Origin: Mycobacterium sp. E1214
Lineage (GTDB): Bacteria; Actinomycetota; Actinomycetes; Mycobacteriales; Mycobacteriaceae
Length of the DNA: 60,473 nt
Direction: 5' to 3'
NCBI RefSeq assembly: GCF_001666755.1
Contig: NZ_LZJC01000096.1
Location: 1 to 60,473 of the forward strand
Each line of letters begins with the position of its first letter. The stretch's first letter is position 1. This document shows, one piece after another, positions 43,796 through 52,565 of this stretch. A model generated the notes under the pieces. The model made no database searches. It was not told the DNA's origin and worked only from the letters and a program-made list of their open reading frames with translations. Both the position numbers and the translations under genes were made by a program.

Positions 43796-44296
43796 TCACC
43801 GCTGCTCCTGTTTGATGTAGTCGTAGAACGCCCGCATTTCGGGCGCGATGTAGGCGATCTCGACGAACGGAACCCCGGCCTGGGGCGCCGCCACGTAGGC
43901 GAACTGGATGCCGCCGGCCATGACGCCCTGTTGCACTACCGGAGCGCCTCGGTCCGCGGCGTCGCTCAACGCCGCCTCGAACTGCTCGGGACTCTCGGCT
44001 TCCATGCAGATGTGGTGTAAGCCCGGCCCGCACGCAGCCAGGAAGTCACTATAGATGTTCTCCCCGCTGACCGGTTGGATCAGCTCCAACTGCATGTCGC
44101 CGAGGTAGCTCAGCGAGATGCTGGCAACGAAGTCCGCCGGGCGTCCGCGGTAGCTGCACGAATCCGGAGCAAAGTGGACCTCGGGGATACGGACCCACTT
44201 CTTAGCGCCTAATAGGCCGGTGAGGGCCCTTTCGGTGGCGTCCAGGTCTGCGGTAACCCAGGCGATCTGCGTCGGAGACTGAGCGGGAAGCGTCAT
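43796..44296 (-). CDS. VOC (glyoxalase-fold) protein
   Basis: A 166-aa vicinal-oxygen-chelate protein related to methylmalonyl-CoA-epimerase/glyoxalase types. Two beta-alpha-beta-beta-beta modules are seen. The first module starts PTQIAWVTADLDATERALTGLLG. The second contains CGPGLHHICMEAESPEQFEAAL, with a candidate metal His, and closes FVEIAYIAPEMRAFYDYI, with a candidate metal Glu. The first usual metal ligand is Gln here (TQIAWV), so metal chemistry may differ. ATG 44296 has no good ribosome-binding site. TATCCT at 44310-44305 sits 8 bases upstream, which allows a leaderless start. The larger frame to 45124 on this strand is an artefact running through the TetR gene. Confidence 0.82.
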   Translation of the reverse strand: MTLPAQSPTQIAWVTADLDATERALTGLLGAKKWVRIPEVHFAPDSCSYRGRPADFVASISLSYLGDMQLELIQPVSGENIYSDFLAACGPGLHHICMEAESPEQFEAALSDAADRGAPVVQQGVMAGGIQFAYVAAPQAGVPFVEIAYIAPEMRAFYDYIKQEQR

Positions 44297-44385
44297 CGTC
44301 TCGCAGGATAGTCCAGTCGTTCCCATGCCAGAAGGGGCCGGGAAAACTTTGCCGCACCCAGCCGCGCGAGGCGGCGCGATGTCGC

Positions 44386-44399
44386 ATGAACACGTTCTA
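44386..44399. promoter_or_regulatory. KstR-like palindrome upstream of the VOC-flavoprotein genes
   Basis: ATGAACACGTTCTA agrees with 12 of 14 bases of the KstR-type site TAGAACACGTTCTA (general form TNNAACNNGTTNNA). It lies 90 nt before the VOC start in a 125-nt gap behind the TetR gene. KstR represses cholesterol-catabolism genes in mycobacteria. Binding is inferred. Confidence 0.45.
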
Positions 44400-44421
44400 A
44401 TTCGGTGTGACCCGACGCCCA

Positions 44422-45105
44422 CTAGTGCTGGCCGAGCACACCGACCAACATCGACAGCTGCGCGTCGAACACCGACTCCGGGTCCGTCAGCGTGTTGGCG
44501 CCGTACTGGCCGAAGACCTCCATGCTGATGGCGCCGAGCACGCCCGCCCACAGCAGGAAGCACTTGGCGACCAGCTGATCGTCGCCGGGAAACCCGAATT
44601 CCCGGCGGAGGCGTTGGAAATCCGATGACATCGGCTGCGGTGCAACGACGTTGGTCAACCGAATGTCTCCGGTGGCGATCCCGGCAGCCATCGCGTCGAA
44701 CAGCGCCACCACGACGCGCGTGCCGACGGCCACCGTGCGTTCCGGCGGCGCGTGGTACCCCGGCACGGGGCTGCCGTAGAGCAACGCCCAGCGGGCGGGG
44801 TGAGCGACAGCCCACCGCCGCGCCGCCCGCGCGATCGCGATGACGTCGTCGCTCCACAGGTCGCCCACGGATTCGCGGGCCCGGTCCACGGAGTCGGCAA
44901 GGTCGGTGTAGGCGTCGACGAGCAGCAAAGTCACCAGCTCGTCGCGACTCGACACGTAGCGGTACACCGCCGAGGACACCATGCCCAGCTCGCGGGCGAT
45001 CGCGCGCACCGACAGCCCGGCCGCGCCGCGCTCCACCAGTTGGCGCCGACCGAGCTCGACGATGCGCGCCTCGATCTGGTCCCGGGTCTCCTGGCGCTTG
45101 CCCAC
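44422..45105 (-). CDS. TetR-family transcriptional regulator (Rv1816-like)
   Basis: A 227-aa TetR regulator. The helix-turn-helix is ERGAAGLSVRAIARELGMVSSAVYRYVSSRDELVTLLLVDAYTDLAD (residues about 24-70). The C-terminal ligand/dimer domain includes HPARWALLYGSPVPGYHAPPERTVAVGTRVVVALFDAMAAG and FLLWAGVLGAISMEVFGQYGANTL, of the WHG/TetR_C type. Start GTG 45105 matches the conserved GKRxExR opening; longer starts are not supported. It diverges from the DUF385 gene, and the shared 110-bp region has two copies of a palindrome that fit its operator. Ligand unknown. Confidence 0.9.
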   Translation of the reverse strand: MGKRQETRDQIEARIVELGRRQLVERGAAGLSVRAIARELGMVSSAVYRYVSSRDELVTLLLVDAYTDLADSVDRARESVGDLWSDDVIAIARAARRWAVAHPARWALLYGSPVPGYHAPPERTVAVGTRVVVALFDAMAAGIATGDIRLTNVVAPQPMSSDFQRLRREFGFPGDDQLVAKCFLLWAGVLGAISMEVFGQYGANTLTDPESVFDAQLSMLVGVLGQH

Positions 45106-45126
45106 GCGGCCCAGTCTCGCACAACC

Positions 45127-45193
45127 GAGATCACCGCTCTTGTTTCCCCGCAACGTTTGTGGAACCGTTACCGCTAACGAGAGCACCGCTCTC
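45127..45193. promoter_or_regulatory. Paired palindromes, candidate TetR operators
   Basis: GAGATCACCGCTCTT (45127-45141) and GAGAGCACCGCTCTC (45179-45193) share 13 of 15 bases, and the second is a perfect 6-3-6 inverted repeat. They lie 52 bp apart, between the divergent starts of the TetR gene (45105) and the DUF385 gene (45216). That is where an autoregulating, divergent TetR would bind. Confidence 0.6.
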
Positions 45194-45215
45194 ACCAGCC
45201 CCCGGGAGGCATGTC

Positions 45216-45671
45216 ATGACGACCCGATACGACGAACCGAATAGGGCCGCCCGCGCCGGTAACGCGGTGATCCGCTGGCTCGCCGAAGCCGGAATCAGCG
45301 TCGCCGGGACCCGCGCGCTGCGGGTCCGCGGCCGCAAGTCCGGCCGGCCCCGGTCCGTGGTGATCAACCTGTTGACCGTCGACGGCGTCGACTACCTGGT
45401 ATCCCCGCGCGGCAACACGCAGTGGGCCCGCAACGTCAGGGCCGCGGGCGTCGTCGAACTGGGCCCCCGCTGGCGGCGCCGGCCCGCGCGGGTCACCGAG
45501 GTCGAGGACGCCCGCAAACCCGAGATCCTGCGGCGTTACCTGCGCCGGTGGTATTGGCAGGTCAAGGATTACGTCGGCGGCCTGACCCCCGACAGCGGCG
45601 ACGACCAGATGCGCGCCGTCGCCCCCACCATCCCGGTGTTCGCGCTGACACCGGCCGGCACGTCCGGCTAG
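45216..45671 (+). CDS. Deazaflavin(F420)-dependent nitroreductase family protein (DUF385)
   Basis: A 151-aa split-barrel protein of the Ddn/DUF385 family, which uses F420H2. The family core reads [49 protein letters not shown], with the typical G.KSG..R segment and a Trp-Ala-Arg-Asn turn. [36 protein letters not shown] follows. Substrate unknown. ATG 45216 follows GGGAGG (45204-45209). Probably controlled by the divergent TetR. Its stop codon overlaps the stop of the convergent protease gene in a CTAG tetramer (45668-45671). Confidence 0.87.
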   Translation: MTTRYDEPNRAARAGNAVIRWLAEAGISVAGTRALRVRGRKSGRPRSVVINLLTVDGVDYLVSPRGNTQWARNVRAAGVVELGPRWRRRPARVTEVEDARKPEILRRYLRRWYWQVKDYVGGLTPDSGDDQMRAVAPTIPVFALTPAGTSG

Positions 45672-46345
45672 GCCGGGCCGCCGACGCCCATGTCCTCCCG
45701 AACCTCCTGGGAGGTGGCCGGCCACGACACCGCCGCGGGCAGGTCGCCCCAGACGCTGTTGAAGATGCCCACGATCTGCGTCGGACCGCCGCTGGCAGCG
45801 AGGTATACCGGCCCGCCGGAGTCCCCGTTGTGGCTTTGCACGCCGTGCGACATCGTGAACCAGCCGTTGTTGACGCTTTCCACCGTGCCGCAGGTCTCGC
45901 CGGTGCTGACGCCGAAATGGCAGACCGCTTGCCCGGGTGCCGGCGCCACGGACGGGCTCGACACCAGCGAACGGCCGCCCGGCAGCACGTTGTTGGCCGC
46001 CACGCCGTTGTCCAACACGATGGCCTCGTAGTCGGCGATGTTCTGGTCGGTGGTGACCGTGGTCCCGCTGGGAGTGTTGTCCCGGAAAGCGGCCAGGCGG
46101 CCGATCACCGCGCCGCCGCGGTCGGTGACGACGCCTCCGCCGCTGCGGCAGTGTCCCGCGGTGAAGGCGATCTTCAGACCGGGGTCGACGTAGCCCAGGG
46201 TGCAGACGCGGTTGTCTTGCCGGATCTCCATACCGGGATAGACCGCGACAGGGTCGGCCTTGGCGGGGGCCGGCGACACGGATTGGGCCAGCGCGGCAAC
46301 CGTTATCGATACGGCGAATGCGCTCATTGCCAGGCGATGCACCAT
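45668..46345 (-). CDS. Secreted trypsin-like serine protease (Rv1815-like)
   Basis: A 225-aa exported chymotrypsin-fold protein. Signal peptide at about residues 1-30, ending PAPAKA before [13 protein letters not shown]. The triad residues are visible: His in [13 protein letters not shown], Asp in [12 protein letters not shown] and Ser in [18 protein letters not shown]. Cys pairs CTLGY...GHC and [16 protein letters not shown] may form disulfides. Substrate unknown. ATG 46345 gives the signal peptide; the longer frame to 46417 adds a non-conserved stretch. Follows the sterol-desaturase-like gene on the same strand by 103 bases and ends in a shared CTAG with the DUF385 gene. Confidence 0.87.
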   Translation of the reverse strand: MVHRLAMSAFAVSITVAALAQSVSPAPAKADPVAVYPGMEIRQDNRVCTLGYVDPGLKIAFTAGHCRSGGGVVTDRGGAVIGRLAAFRDNTPSGTTVTTDQNIADYEAIVLDNGVAANNVLPGGRSLVSSPSVAPAPGQAVCHFGVSTGETCGTVESVNNGWFTMSHGVQSHNGDSGGPVYLAASGGPTQIVGIFNSVWGDLPAAVSWPATSQEVREDMGVGGPA

Positions 46346-46448
46346 CAACTCCGATCCATCGAGCCGATACCGACGGGGGCCGAGGCTGTGTAACTCAACC
46401 TGGCGTAACGCCCCCACCTTCAGCTTTTCGCACCGGCCGGCGCCGATG

Positions 46449-47393
46449 TTACAGAACGGTCACGGCCGCCGCGGCGTCGTCGAGGCGGCGGGCTCCGCGG
46501 GGCGACCAGCCGGGCGGCCCGAACACGTAGCCCAGCCGATCGCGCAGCCGGGTCGCCGCGCGCCAATCGCGGCCGATAGCCGCGTATTCGTGGGTCTGCA
46601 GCTTCCAGACGTTGAAGGTGTCCACCGGTTTGGTCAGGCCGTAGTGCGGCCGGAAGACCTCCGCCTGGAAGCTGCCGAACAGGCGGTCCCACACGATGAG
46701 GATGCCGCCGTAGTTCTTGTCCAGGTAGAGCTGGTCTCTACCGTGGTGGACGCGATGGTGCGACGGCGTGTTGAAGATGAACTCGAAGGGCCGCGGCAGC
46801 TTGCCGATCCGTTCGGTGTGCACCCAGAACTGGTAGATGAGGCTGACCGAGAAGCTGAAGAACACCAGCCACGGCGGGATCCCCAACAGCGGTAGCGGAG
46901 TCCACATCAGGATCTCGCCGCTGTTGTTCCACTTCTGACGCAGCGCGGTGGCGAAGTTGAAGTACTCGCTGGAGTGGTGCGCCTGGTGGGTCGCCCAGAT
47001 CAGCCGGACCCGGTGGGCGATCCGGTGATACGCGTAGTAGAGCAGGTCCACGCCCACGAGGGCGACGACCCACGTGTACCAGCGGGTGGCCGAGAGGTGC
47101 CAGGGCGCCACGTACGCGTAGAGCGCGGCGTAGCCCAGCAGGGCCAGGGTCTTCCAGGCGGCGGTGGTGGCGACGGAGACGAGCCCCATCGAGATGCTGG
47201 CGAGCGAGTCTCGCGTGAGGTACGCGCCGGCGGCCGGCCTGCCGGCGTCGTCTGCTTCGGCGACCAGGCGTTCCAGCTTGCGCGCCGCCATCCACTCGAG
47301 GATCAACAGCGTCAAAAAGAACGGGATGGCGAACAACACCGGGTCCCGCATCGGCGCGGGCAGCGCGGCGAGGAAACCGGTCAGGGCGCTCAC
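46449..47393 (-). CDS. erg3: Fatty acid hydroxylase/sterol desaturase family membrane protein
   Basis: A 314-aa polytopic di-iron enzyme. Histidine clusters are HRIAH and, shortly after, [11 protein letters not shown] (about 145-165), then [31 protein letters not shown] (about 230-260), the eight-His set of the family. Membrane helices lie at about 15-35, 75-95, 110-130 and 180-205. The symbol follows the M. tuberculosis orthologue (Rv1814, named C-5 sterol desaturase). Mycobacteria do not make ergosterol, so the true lipid substrate is unknown. 54 bases downstream of mgtC on the same strand. Confidence 0.88.
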   Translation of the reverse strand: MSALTGFLAALPAPMRDPVLFAIPFFLTLLILEWMAARKLERLVAEADDAGRPAAGAYLTRDSLASISMGLVSVATTAAWKTLALLGYAALYAYVAPWHLSATRWYTWVVALVGVDLLYYAYHRIAHRVRLIWATHQAHHSSEYFNFATALRQKWNNSGEILMWTPLPLLGIPPWLVFFSFSVSLIYQFWVHTERIGKLPRPFEFIFNTPSHHRVHHGRDQLYLDKNYGGILIVWDRLFGSFQAEVFRPHYGLTKPVDTFNVWKLQTHEYAAIGRDWRAATRLRDRLGYVFGPPGWSPRGARRLDDAAAAVTVL

Positions 47394-47447
47394 GCAGCTA
47401 AGACTACGACCACCGCGGGCGCGGTCGGTCGCCTTCCGCCCGCAACG

Positions 47448-48164
47448 TCAGCTCCGGTCGTCGGACTGCGCCTGGTTGCCGGCGTACCACTGAACCGCGC
47501 GCACCCCGGGTTGCAGCGAGAGCTCCGCGACCAGCCGCTCCAGTCGGGCCGGCACGTCGCCACTCATCAGCAGATGCGCGGTCAGGGTGATCTCGTCGTT
47601 CGCCGGCTCGCCGGTGTGGACGCCGCGCAGCGTGATGTCGTTGCTGCCGGCGTGCTGGACGATCTGGGCGCGCGCGTACTTCTCGTGTTTGGGGCGGCAG
47701 ATCACCTGGACCAGGTAGGGCTGCAGGCTCTCGTCCTCGTCGGCGGTGCCGTCGCGATCGATCAACCGGCCCAGGGGGCGGCCCAGGACGTGGATGCCGA
47801 TGACCGTGCAGGTGCCGATCAGCGTGAACACGAGATGCCCGGACGCCGCCAGCACCCCGATCGCCGCCGAGCACCACAGGGTGGCCGCGGTGTTCAGGCC
47901 CCGTACGTTGACGCCCTCGCGCAGGATGACGCCACCGCCGAGGAAGCCGATGCCCGACACCACGTACGACGCGACGCGGGTGGGGCTGCTGTCGGTGGTC
48001 GCGGCGGCGTACAGCACGAACAGCGTGGCCCCGGCGGCGACGAGGGCGTTGGTGCGCAGGCCCGCCCGCCGCGCGCGCCATTGGCGTTCCAGCCCGATGA
48101 GCGCGCCGCAACCGACGCCGACGCCGAGCCGCAGCGCGAAGTCGAGCACGCTCAACGTCTCCAC
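47448..48164 (-). CDS. mgtC: MgtC-family membrane protein
   Basis: A 238-aa membrane virulence-type protein needed in several pathogens for growth at low Mg2+ and in macrophages. The MgtC domain (about residues 10-140) reads LRLGVGVGCGALIGLERQWRARRAGLRTNALVAAGATLFVLYA...VASYVVSGIGFLGGGVILREG. VRGLNTAATLWCSAAIGVLAASGHLVFTLIGTCTVI follows. A soluble ACT-like C-terminal domain comes after residue about 155. GTG 48164 follows AGGAGGGGG. No Mg-sensing leader could be recognised in the 135 nt before it. Confidence 0.93.
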   Translation of the reverse strand: METLSVLDFALRLGVGVGCGALIGLERQWRARRAGLRTNALVAAGATLFVLYAAATTDSSPTRVASYVVSGIGFLGGGVILREGVNVRGLNTAATLWCSAAIGVLAASGHLVFTLIGTCTVIGIHVLGRPLGRLIDRDGTADEDESLQPYLVQVICRPKHEKYARAQIVQHAGSNDITLRGVHTGEPANDEITLTAHLLMSGDVPARLERLVAELSLQPGVRAVQWYAGNQAQSDDRS

Positions 48165-48299
48165 CGGCCCCCTCCTAACCCCCGAATTCGCGCGGAGCTA
48201 ACCACGCCCAGGTGAACGGCAGATGACCCGGAGACAGACCGGGCGCCGGACGGCCACGCGGCCGCAACCTGCAAGGCGCCGCAGCCGGCGGCCGGCCGG

Positions 48300-48620
48300 C
48301 TACTGATGGTTGAGTTGCTGCGGGCAATAGTATTTCGCCGCGATCGCCACGAACGAGGTGGCGTGGTCGGTCGTGAGGCCTGGGTTCTGGTTCTTCAGGT
48401 CGTCGACCATCTGCGGACCGCGTTCGCCGCCGCCCATCGCCTGGCACACCGCCTTGGCGAATTGCACGGCGGCGTCCGGGGTCTTGTACGTGATACCCGC
48501 GGTGCTCAGCGACGCAAGGAAACCGGCCTGGTCGGCGTCGCCGGCATCCGGTTCGCCGCGAGCGGGCGCCGCGAGCGCCGCGGCGACTGCGAGGCAGCAC
48601 AGCGCCGGCCACGGTCTCAT
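48300..48620 (-). CDS. DUF732 secreted protein (Rv1810-like), copy 1
   Basis: A 106-aa exported protein. Signal peptide is RPWPALCCLAVAAALAAPARG (residues about 2-22). The mature DUF732 domain runs DQAGFLASLSTAGITYKTPDAAVQFAKAVCQAMGGGERGPQMVDDLKNQNPGLTTDHATSFVAIAAKYYCPQQL. Two Cys (AVCQ and YYCP) likely form a disulfide. Function unknown; the family is nearly confined to mycobacteria. ATG 48620 gives a clean signal peptide. It lies 85 bases after its paralogue and just upstream of mgtC. A GC-rich hairpin (48280-48299) abuts its stop. Confidence 0.83.
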   Translation of the reverse strand: MRPWPALCCLAVAAALAAPARGEPDAGDADQAGFLASLSTAGITYKTPDAAVQFAKAVCQAMGGGERGPQMVDDLKNQNPGLTTDHATSFVAIAAKYYCPQQLNHQ

Positions 48621-48705
48621 AGCGGTCGATTGTCGCACGCCGCCGGTTCGTCCGTTGTGTTCACCCACCAATCCTTCGGCGACACAACGGTATTCGCGCC
48701 GCGGC

Positions 48706-49029
48706 TCAGGCCTTCGACAGGTGGTGCGGGCAGTAGTACTGCGCGGAGATGACGGCGAAGTTCGACGCCATCTCCATGTCCATGCCGGGGTTGTGCGTCT
48801 TCACGTCGTGCACCAGCTCCAGGCCGGACTCGCCGTTGTTCAGGCAGGAACACACCGCCCGGCCCGCGGCGACGGCCGATCCGGGGCTGGAATAGGTGAA
48901 ACCGGCCTGCTGCAGCGCGGCGATGAAAGCCCCGTCGTCGCCGTCGGGTTCGGGCGGCGGGGCGGCCTGCGCGGGGGCCGCGAGCCCGATCATGGCGGCC
49001 GCGCTCACCAGCGCCAGCACTCGTTTCAT
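48706..49029 (-). CDS. DUF732 secreted protein (Rv1810-like), copy 2
   Basis: A 107-aa paralogue of the next gene. Signal peptide KRVLALVSAAAMIGLAAPAQA (residues 2-22) is followed by an acidic/Pro stretch and the DUF732 domain (GAFIAALQQAGFTYSSPGSAVAAGRAVCSCLNNGESGLELVHDVKTHNPGMDMEMASNFAVISAQYYCPHHL). It keeps the AVC...YYC cysteine pair plus one extra Cys. It sits 48 bases after the PPE gene at 49078-50472 and probably belongs to the same transcript. The tandem pair points to a local duplication. Confidence 0.85.
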   Translation of the reverse strand: MKRVLALVSAAAMIGLAAPAQAAPPPEPDGDDGAFIAALQQAGFTYSSPGSAVAAGRAVCSCLNNGESGLELVHDVKTHNPGMDMEMASNFAVISAQYYCPHHLSKA

Positions 49030-49077
49030 TGTGGCTCTCCCTCGGATCGTTGTTGAGACAGCGAATCGCGTTCGGCG

Positions 49078-50472
49078 TCAGCCGATTTGCGCGTCGGCGG
49101 GCAGCACCTTGGACTTGTCGCCCTTCTTCAGGTGCACGGCATGGATCCCCGGCTTCTTCGCCAGCTGCTCGAGGAGCGCGTCGAGCCCCTCCTGGTCCAC
49201 GCTGTGGTGTTGCACGGACTCCGGCTTCTCGGAGATCTGGGCGACCAGGCGCTTGAGCTGCTCGGGTGACTGCTTGCCCTCGTTGATCGGCTTCATGCGG
49301 CTGCGCACCCCGGCGCCCACCACGGTGGGGCCCCCGGCGCCCAGGGCGCTGCCCAACATGCCCGCCAACCCCATGGAGCTGAACAGGCTGCCCTCGCCGA
49401 GCGCGGCGGCGGGCACCGCCTCGGGTCCGGCGGCCGACAGCGCGGCGGCCACGGTACGGATCGCCGGGGTGGCCGACGCCCAGCTCGGCGGCACGGTCAG
49501 CTTCCCCACCAGGGTGCCGCGCGCGAACCCGGCCGTCGGGCTGATGGCGTCGAACAGCGTGCCGCGCGTGAAACCGAGCGCGCCCAACCCCGCGCCCAGC
49601 GCGTCCTTCGGCAGCGCGCCGTAGGCGAGGGGCGGGGCGAACTTCAGCCATTGGGACACCGGGAAGTTGATCAACAACCCGATGTCGTTGAATTGCGTCG
49701 TCAACCCCAGTGGAACCTTCACCGCGTTGTAGAAGGCGGTATAGAAGTTGGCGCCGCCCGGGACCGTGTTGAGCAGGTTGGTCCAAAACGTCTGGTAATC
49801 CGTCGCGAGTTGCGCCAACCAGGCCAGCGGCCCGGTGAACCCGCTTGGCGTGGTGGCCGCCTGAGCCACGGTGCCGGCCACGTTGCCGGCCGCCGCGTTG
49901 GTGCTCTGGGTCAGGGCGGCGGCCTGCATCGGCTGGGCCGCGTCGTTGGTGGTCTGCGGGGCCGGGCTGAAGGTCGTCAGGTTGTTGGTGGCAGTCGCCG
50001 AGGTGGCGAAGTAGGTGTCCATCGCCTCGGCGTCCTGGGCCCAAAAACCGCCGTATTCGGCCTCGTTCGCCGCAATCGCCGCGGTGTTCTGCCCGAACAG
50101 GTTGGTCGCCACCAATTGCGCCAGCAGGACGCGATTCTCCGCGATCACCGGCGGCGGCACATGGGCGGCGAAGGCCGTCTCGTAGGCGGTCACCGCCTGG
50201 GTGGCCTGCGCGGCGGTCTCGGCGGCCTGCGCGGCGGTCTGCTGCAGCCACGCGACGTAGGGCGCGGCCGCCGACACCATCGCGACCGACGACGGCCCGA
50301 CCCAGGGGCCGGACGTCAGGCCCGACACCACCGACTGATACGACGTTGCGGTCGACTGCAATTCGGTGGCGAGGCTTTCCCACGCCGCGGCCGCCGCCAC
50401 CAGCGACTCGGCCCCGGGCCCGCTGTACATCCGGGCCGAATTGAACTCCGGCGGAAAGGCTCCGTAGATCAT
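49078..50472 (-). CDS. PPE-SVP family protein with charged C-terminal tail
   Basis: 464 aa. The PPE domain (residues 1-180) opens [19 protein letters not shown] and has the WxG turn GPWVGPSS and the helical segment with AHVPPPVIAENRVLLAQLVATNLFGQNTAAIAANE. The SVP motif GKLTVPPSW is near residue 325. After a Gly/Ala-rich stretch it ends in an unusual hydrophilic, Lys/Glu-rich tail of about 75 residues (MKPINEGKQSPEQLKRLVAQ...HLKKGDKSKVLPADAQIG). By position (before Rv1810-like genes and mgtC) it corresponds to PPE33. It is likely an ESX-5 substrate, exported with an unidentified PE partner. Confidence 0.88.
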   Translation of the reverse strand: MIYGAFPPEFNSARMYSGPGAESLVAAAAAWESLATELQSTATSYQSVVSGLTSGPWVGPSSVAMVSAAAPYVAWLQQTAAQAAETAAQATQAVTAYETAFAAHVPPPVIAENRVLLAQLVATNLFGQNTAAIAANEAEYGGFWAQDAEAMDTYFATSATATNNLTTFSPAPQTTNDAAQPMQAAALTQSTNAAAGNVAGTVAQAATTPSGFTGPLAWLAQLATDYQTFWTNLLNTVPGGANFYTAFYNAVKVPLGLTTQFNDIGLLINFPVSQWLKFAPPLAYGALPKDALGAGLGALGFTRGTLFDAISPTAGFARGTLVGKLTVPPSWASATPAIRTVAAALSAAGPEAVPAAALGEGSLFSSMGLAGMLGSALGAGGPTVVGAGVRSRMKPINEGKQSPEQLKRLVAQISEKPESVQHHSVDQEGLDALLEQLAKKPGIHAVHLKKGDKSKVLPADAQIG

Positions 50473-50536
50473 CGCTGTCCCCTCGTCCCCTGGCGTGCGC
50501 GTCGCCGCACGGTGCTCGATCGGATGGTCATCGCGC

Positions 50537-51778
50537 TCACTCCTCGAGGCACGGAATGACGATGATGGTGGCGGCGGCGGGATCGGCCTCGGTGACGGCG
50601 CCGCCCAGGGCCGCCACCGACGCGGGCCCGGCGGAGCGGACTGCGCTGGCGGCGACCGCGCGCCCGGCCAGGCTGGACAACCCCATCTGGCTGAAGACGC
50701 CCTCCTCGCCGGCGAGCGCGGCCGGGGCCGCCGCCAGGTTGGTGGGGAACACCTGCGCGATGGTCCGGATGGCCGGTGCGGCCTCGGTCCAGCCCTGCGG
50801 CACCGATATGCTGCCGACCAGCGCCGCTTTGCCCATGGACCCCGACACCCCGACTGCGGAACTCAGCGCCGGCTTGGCCAGACCCGTCCCACCGGCCAGC
50901 GGCGCCAGCGCTCCGGTGATGGCCTTCGGCCCGGCCAGGTAGGCGGCGGCGCTCTGCCCGTTCTGTCCCCAGGAGTAGGCCTGCCCGAACGACAGGAAGG
51001 GACCACCGGGAATGCTCGTCCACGACTGCGGGGAGTAGACACCGGTGATCGCCGACCAGATGGTGTTCCAGTTCGTGATGGCCGGCGGCACCGTCAGCGA
51101 CGGTTCGGAAGCCGCCGCGGACGTGCTGCCGGTGGCGTCCAGCGTCTGCAGCATCGGTTGCATCGCCGAACCGAGCTGCGACGCGGTGTTCGAACCGGAC
51201 TGTGCGGCGGCCTGGCTGACCGCACTGCCCTGCGATTGCCCGGCCGTGTCGGTCGTGGTTTGCGGCGGTTCGGTGAACGGCGTCATCTGCGCGGCCGCGG
51301 ACGACGCCGCCGCGTAGCCGTACATCGCGGCCGCATCCTGTGCCCACATCTGCATGTAGTCGGCTTCGGTCGCGGCGATCGCCGGGGTGTTCTGCCCGAG
51401 GATGTTGGTGGCGATCAAGGTCGCGAGCAGGGCCCGGTTGGTGGCGATCACCGGCGGTGGCACCGTGGCCGCGAACGCCGCCTCGTAGGCGCCCGCCGCG
51501 AGTTTGGCCTGACTGCTCGCCTCCTCGGCCTGGGCGCCGGTGGCGTGAATCCATGCCACGTACGGCGCGGCGGCGGCCGCCATGGCGATCGACGACGGGC
51601 CCGTCCACGGGCCCGAGGTCAGCGACTCGACGGCCGACCCGTACGCCGTTCCGGCCGCCTGCAACTCTGCGGCCAACTCATCCCACGCCGCCGCGGCCGC
51701 CAGCAGCGGCCCCGATCCGGCACCTACGTACATCCGCCCCGAGTTGAACTCCGGCGGGAATGCCCCGAAATCCAGCAT
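50537..51778 (-). CDS. PPE-SVP family protein (PPE32-like position)
   Basis: 413 aa. PPE domain opening [20 protein letters not shown], WxG turn GPWTGPSS, then [54 protein letters not shown]. The SVP motif is GSISVPQGW near residue 310. The C-terminus [12 protein letters not shown] is the common ending of this subgroup. ATG 51778 gives the canonical PPE N-terminus; the upstream start at 51808 adds ten non-family residues. The next PPE gene follows after 64 bases, so the two are probably co-transcribed. Its upstream gap is the long low-GC region. Confidence 0.9.
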   Translation of the reverse strand: MLDFGAFPPEFNSGRMYVGAGSGPLLAAAAAWDELAAELQAAGTAYGSAVESLTSGPWTGPSSIAMAAAAAPYVAWIHATGAQAEEASSQAKLAAGAYEAAFAATVPPPVIATNRALLATLIATNILGQNTPAIAATEADYMQMWAQDAAAMYGYAAASSAAAQMTPFTEPPQTTTDTAGQSQGSAVSQAAAQSGSNTASQLGSAMQPMLQTLDATGSTSAAASEPSLTVPPAITNWNTIWSAITGVYSPQSWTSIPGGPFLSFGQAYSWGQNGQSAAAYLAGPKAITGALAPLAGGTGLAKPALSSAVGVSGSMGKAALVGSISVPQGWTEAAPAIRTIAQVFPTNLAAAPAALAGEEGVFSQMGLSSLAGRAVAASAVRSAGPASVAALGGAVTEADPAAATIIVIPCLEE

Positions 51779-52044
51779 TTCTTCTCCCGCTCCCTCCGAT
51801 GCGGCCATGCTAAATGCGACAAAGCGGCGTCTGCCGCAGTCTGTCCACAGCTCAGTTCGAATTCATGTAATCGCCGTCCGGCGCGCCTTCGTGTGCGCGC
51901 GGCAACGGTGACAACGCCCACTTTCCGCGATCGCGCCCCACCAATAGCCCGGCGGCAGGCGCGTACGGAACATTAACTCCATGGTGATCGGAAAAAATTC
52001 AGTCACGGTTCCGGGAAGGTAAAACCGCGTTAACGATCAATGTC

Positions 52045-52076
52045 TTCGCACAGGCTCACGCTGTGAGATGTGCGAA
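52045..52076. repeat. Nested 32-nt inverted repeat in the PPE leader region
   Basis: Outer arms TTCGCACA (52045-52052) and TGTGCGAA (52069-52076) enclose CTCAC-GCT-GTGAG (52055-52067). Together they form a 13-bp hairpin with only a GG/A bulge. It lies about 270 nt upstream of the PPE start at 51778 and could be an operator or an RNA hairpin. Confidence 0.8.
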
Positions 52077-52286
52077 TATGCGGCTGGTGACACGTGGCTG
52101 TTTAGCCCGTTCAGAGCCATATCTACCGCGAATGCGCCTTTCTTTCGCACGACAGCATTCCTTTCGATCGAAGGCGGTGACGGAACGTCGGGGGGAAATT
52201 ACGCGGGGATCCCACGGTTCATGTCGCCGTATGTGAAACGCACATTGCGAAGTGAATTATTATTGCGACATTTCAGCAACGGCTCG

Positions 52287-52314
52287 CTATGAACACATAT
52301 TTATGCGTTCATAG
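52287..52314. repeat. 8-12-8 inverted repeat
   Basis: CTATGAAC (52287-52294) and GTTCATAG (52307-52314) are perfect arms around a very A/T-rich 12-nt centre. The layout fits a dimeric repressor site or promoter-overlapping operator. Confidence 0.75.
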
Positions 52315-52565
52315 AATTGAGAAAAACGCAGGTGAAACGGGTCGTCGCCTATGGCTTTATGTGGATGGCCGACTGCATTGTCGGCGCCGACGGGTTAGCC
52401 TCGGCAGTAAAACCCATTTGTCGACACAATGGGCTCCGATAAATGCGGGCTTGCGACAGCGCGTCACACGTCCGCGGTGCCGGCAGGCTTCGACGATGAA
52501 GGCCCGAGCCGGCGGCCCCGGGTGACACGGCTCCCCGCCACCGACCACGAGGATAGGCCGAAGCG

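Noticed and set aside
43796..45124. A single 442-codon frame seeming to fuse TetR-region sequence to the VOC protein
   Set aside because: Its first part is the TetR gene read out of frame. Only the C-terminal 166 residues, from ATG 44296, look like a protein family.
52068..52525. Two small plus-strand frames (74 and 78 codons) in the low-GC PPE gap
   Set aside because: No ribosome-binding sites, no signal peptide or PE-like start, rich in Arg/Cys; not like any mycobacterial small gene.
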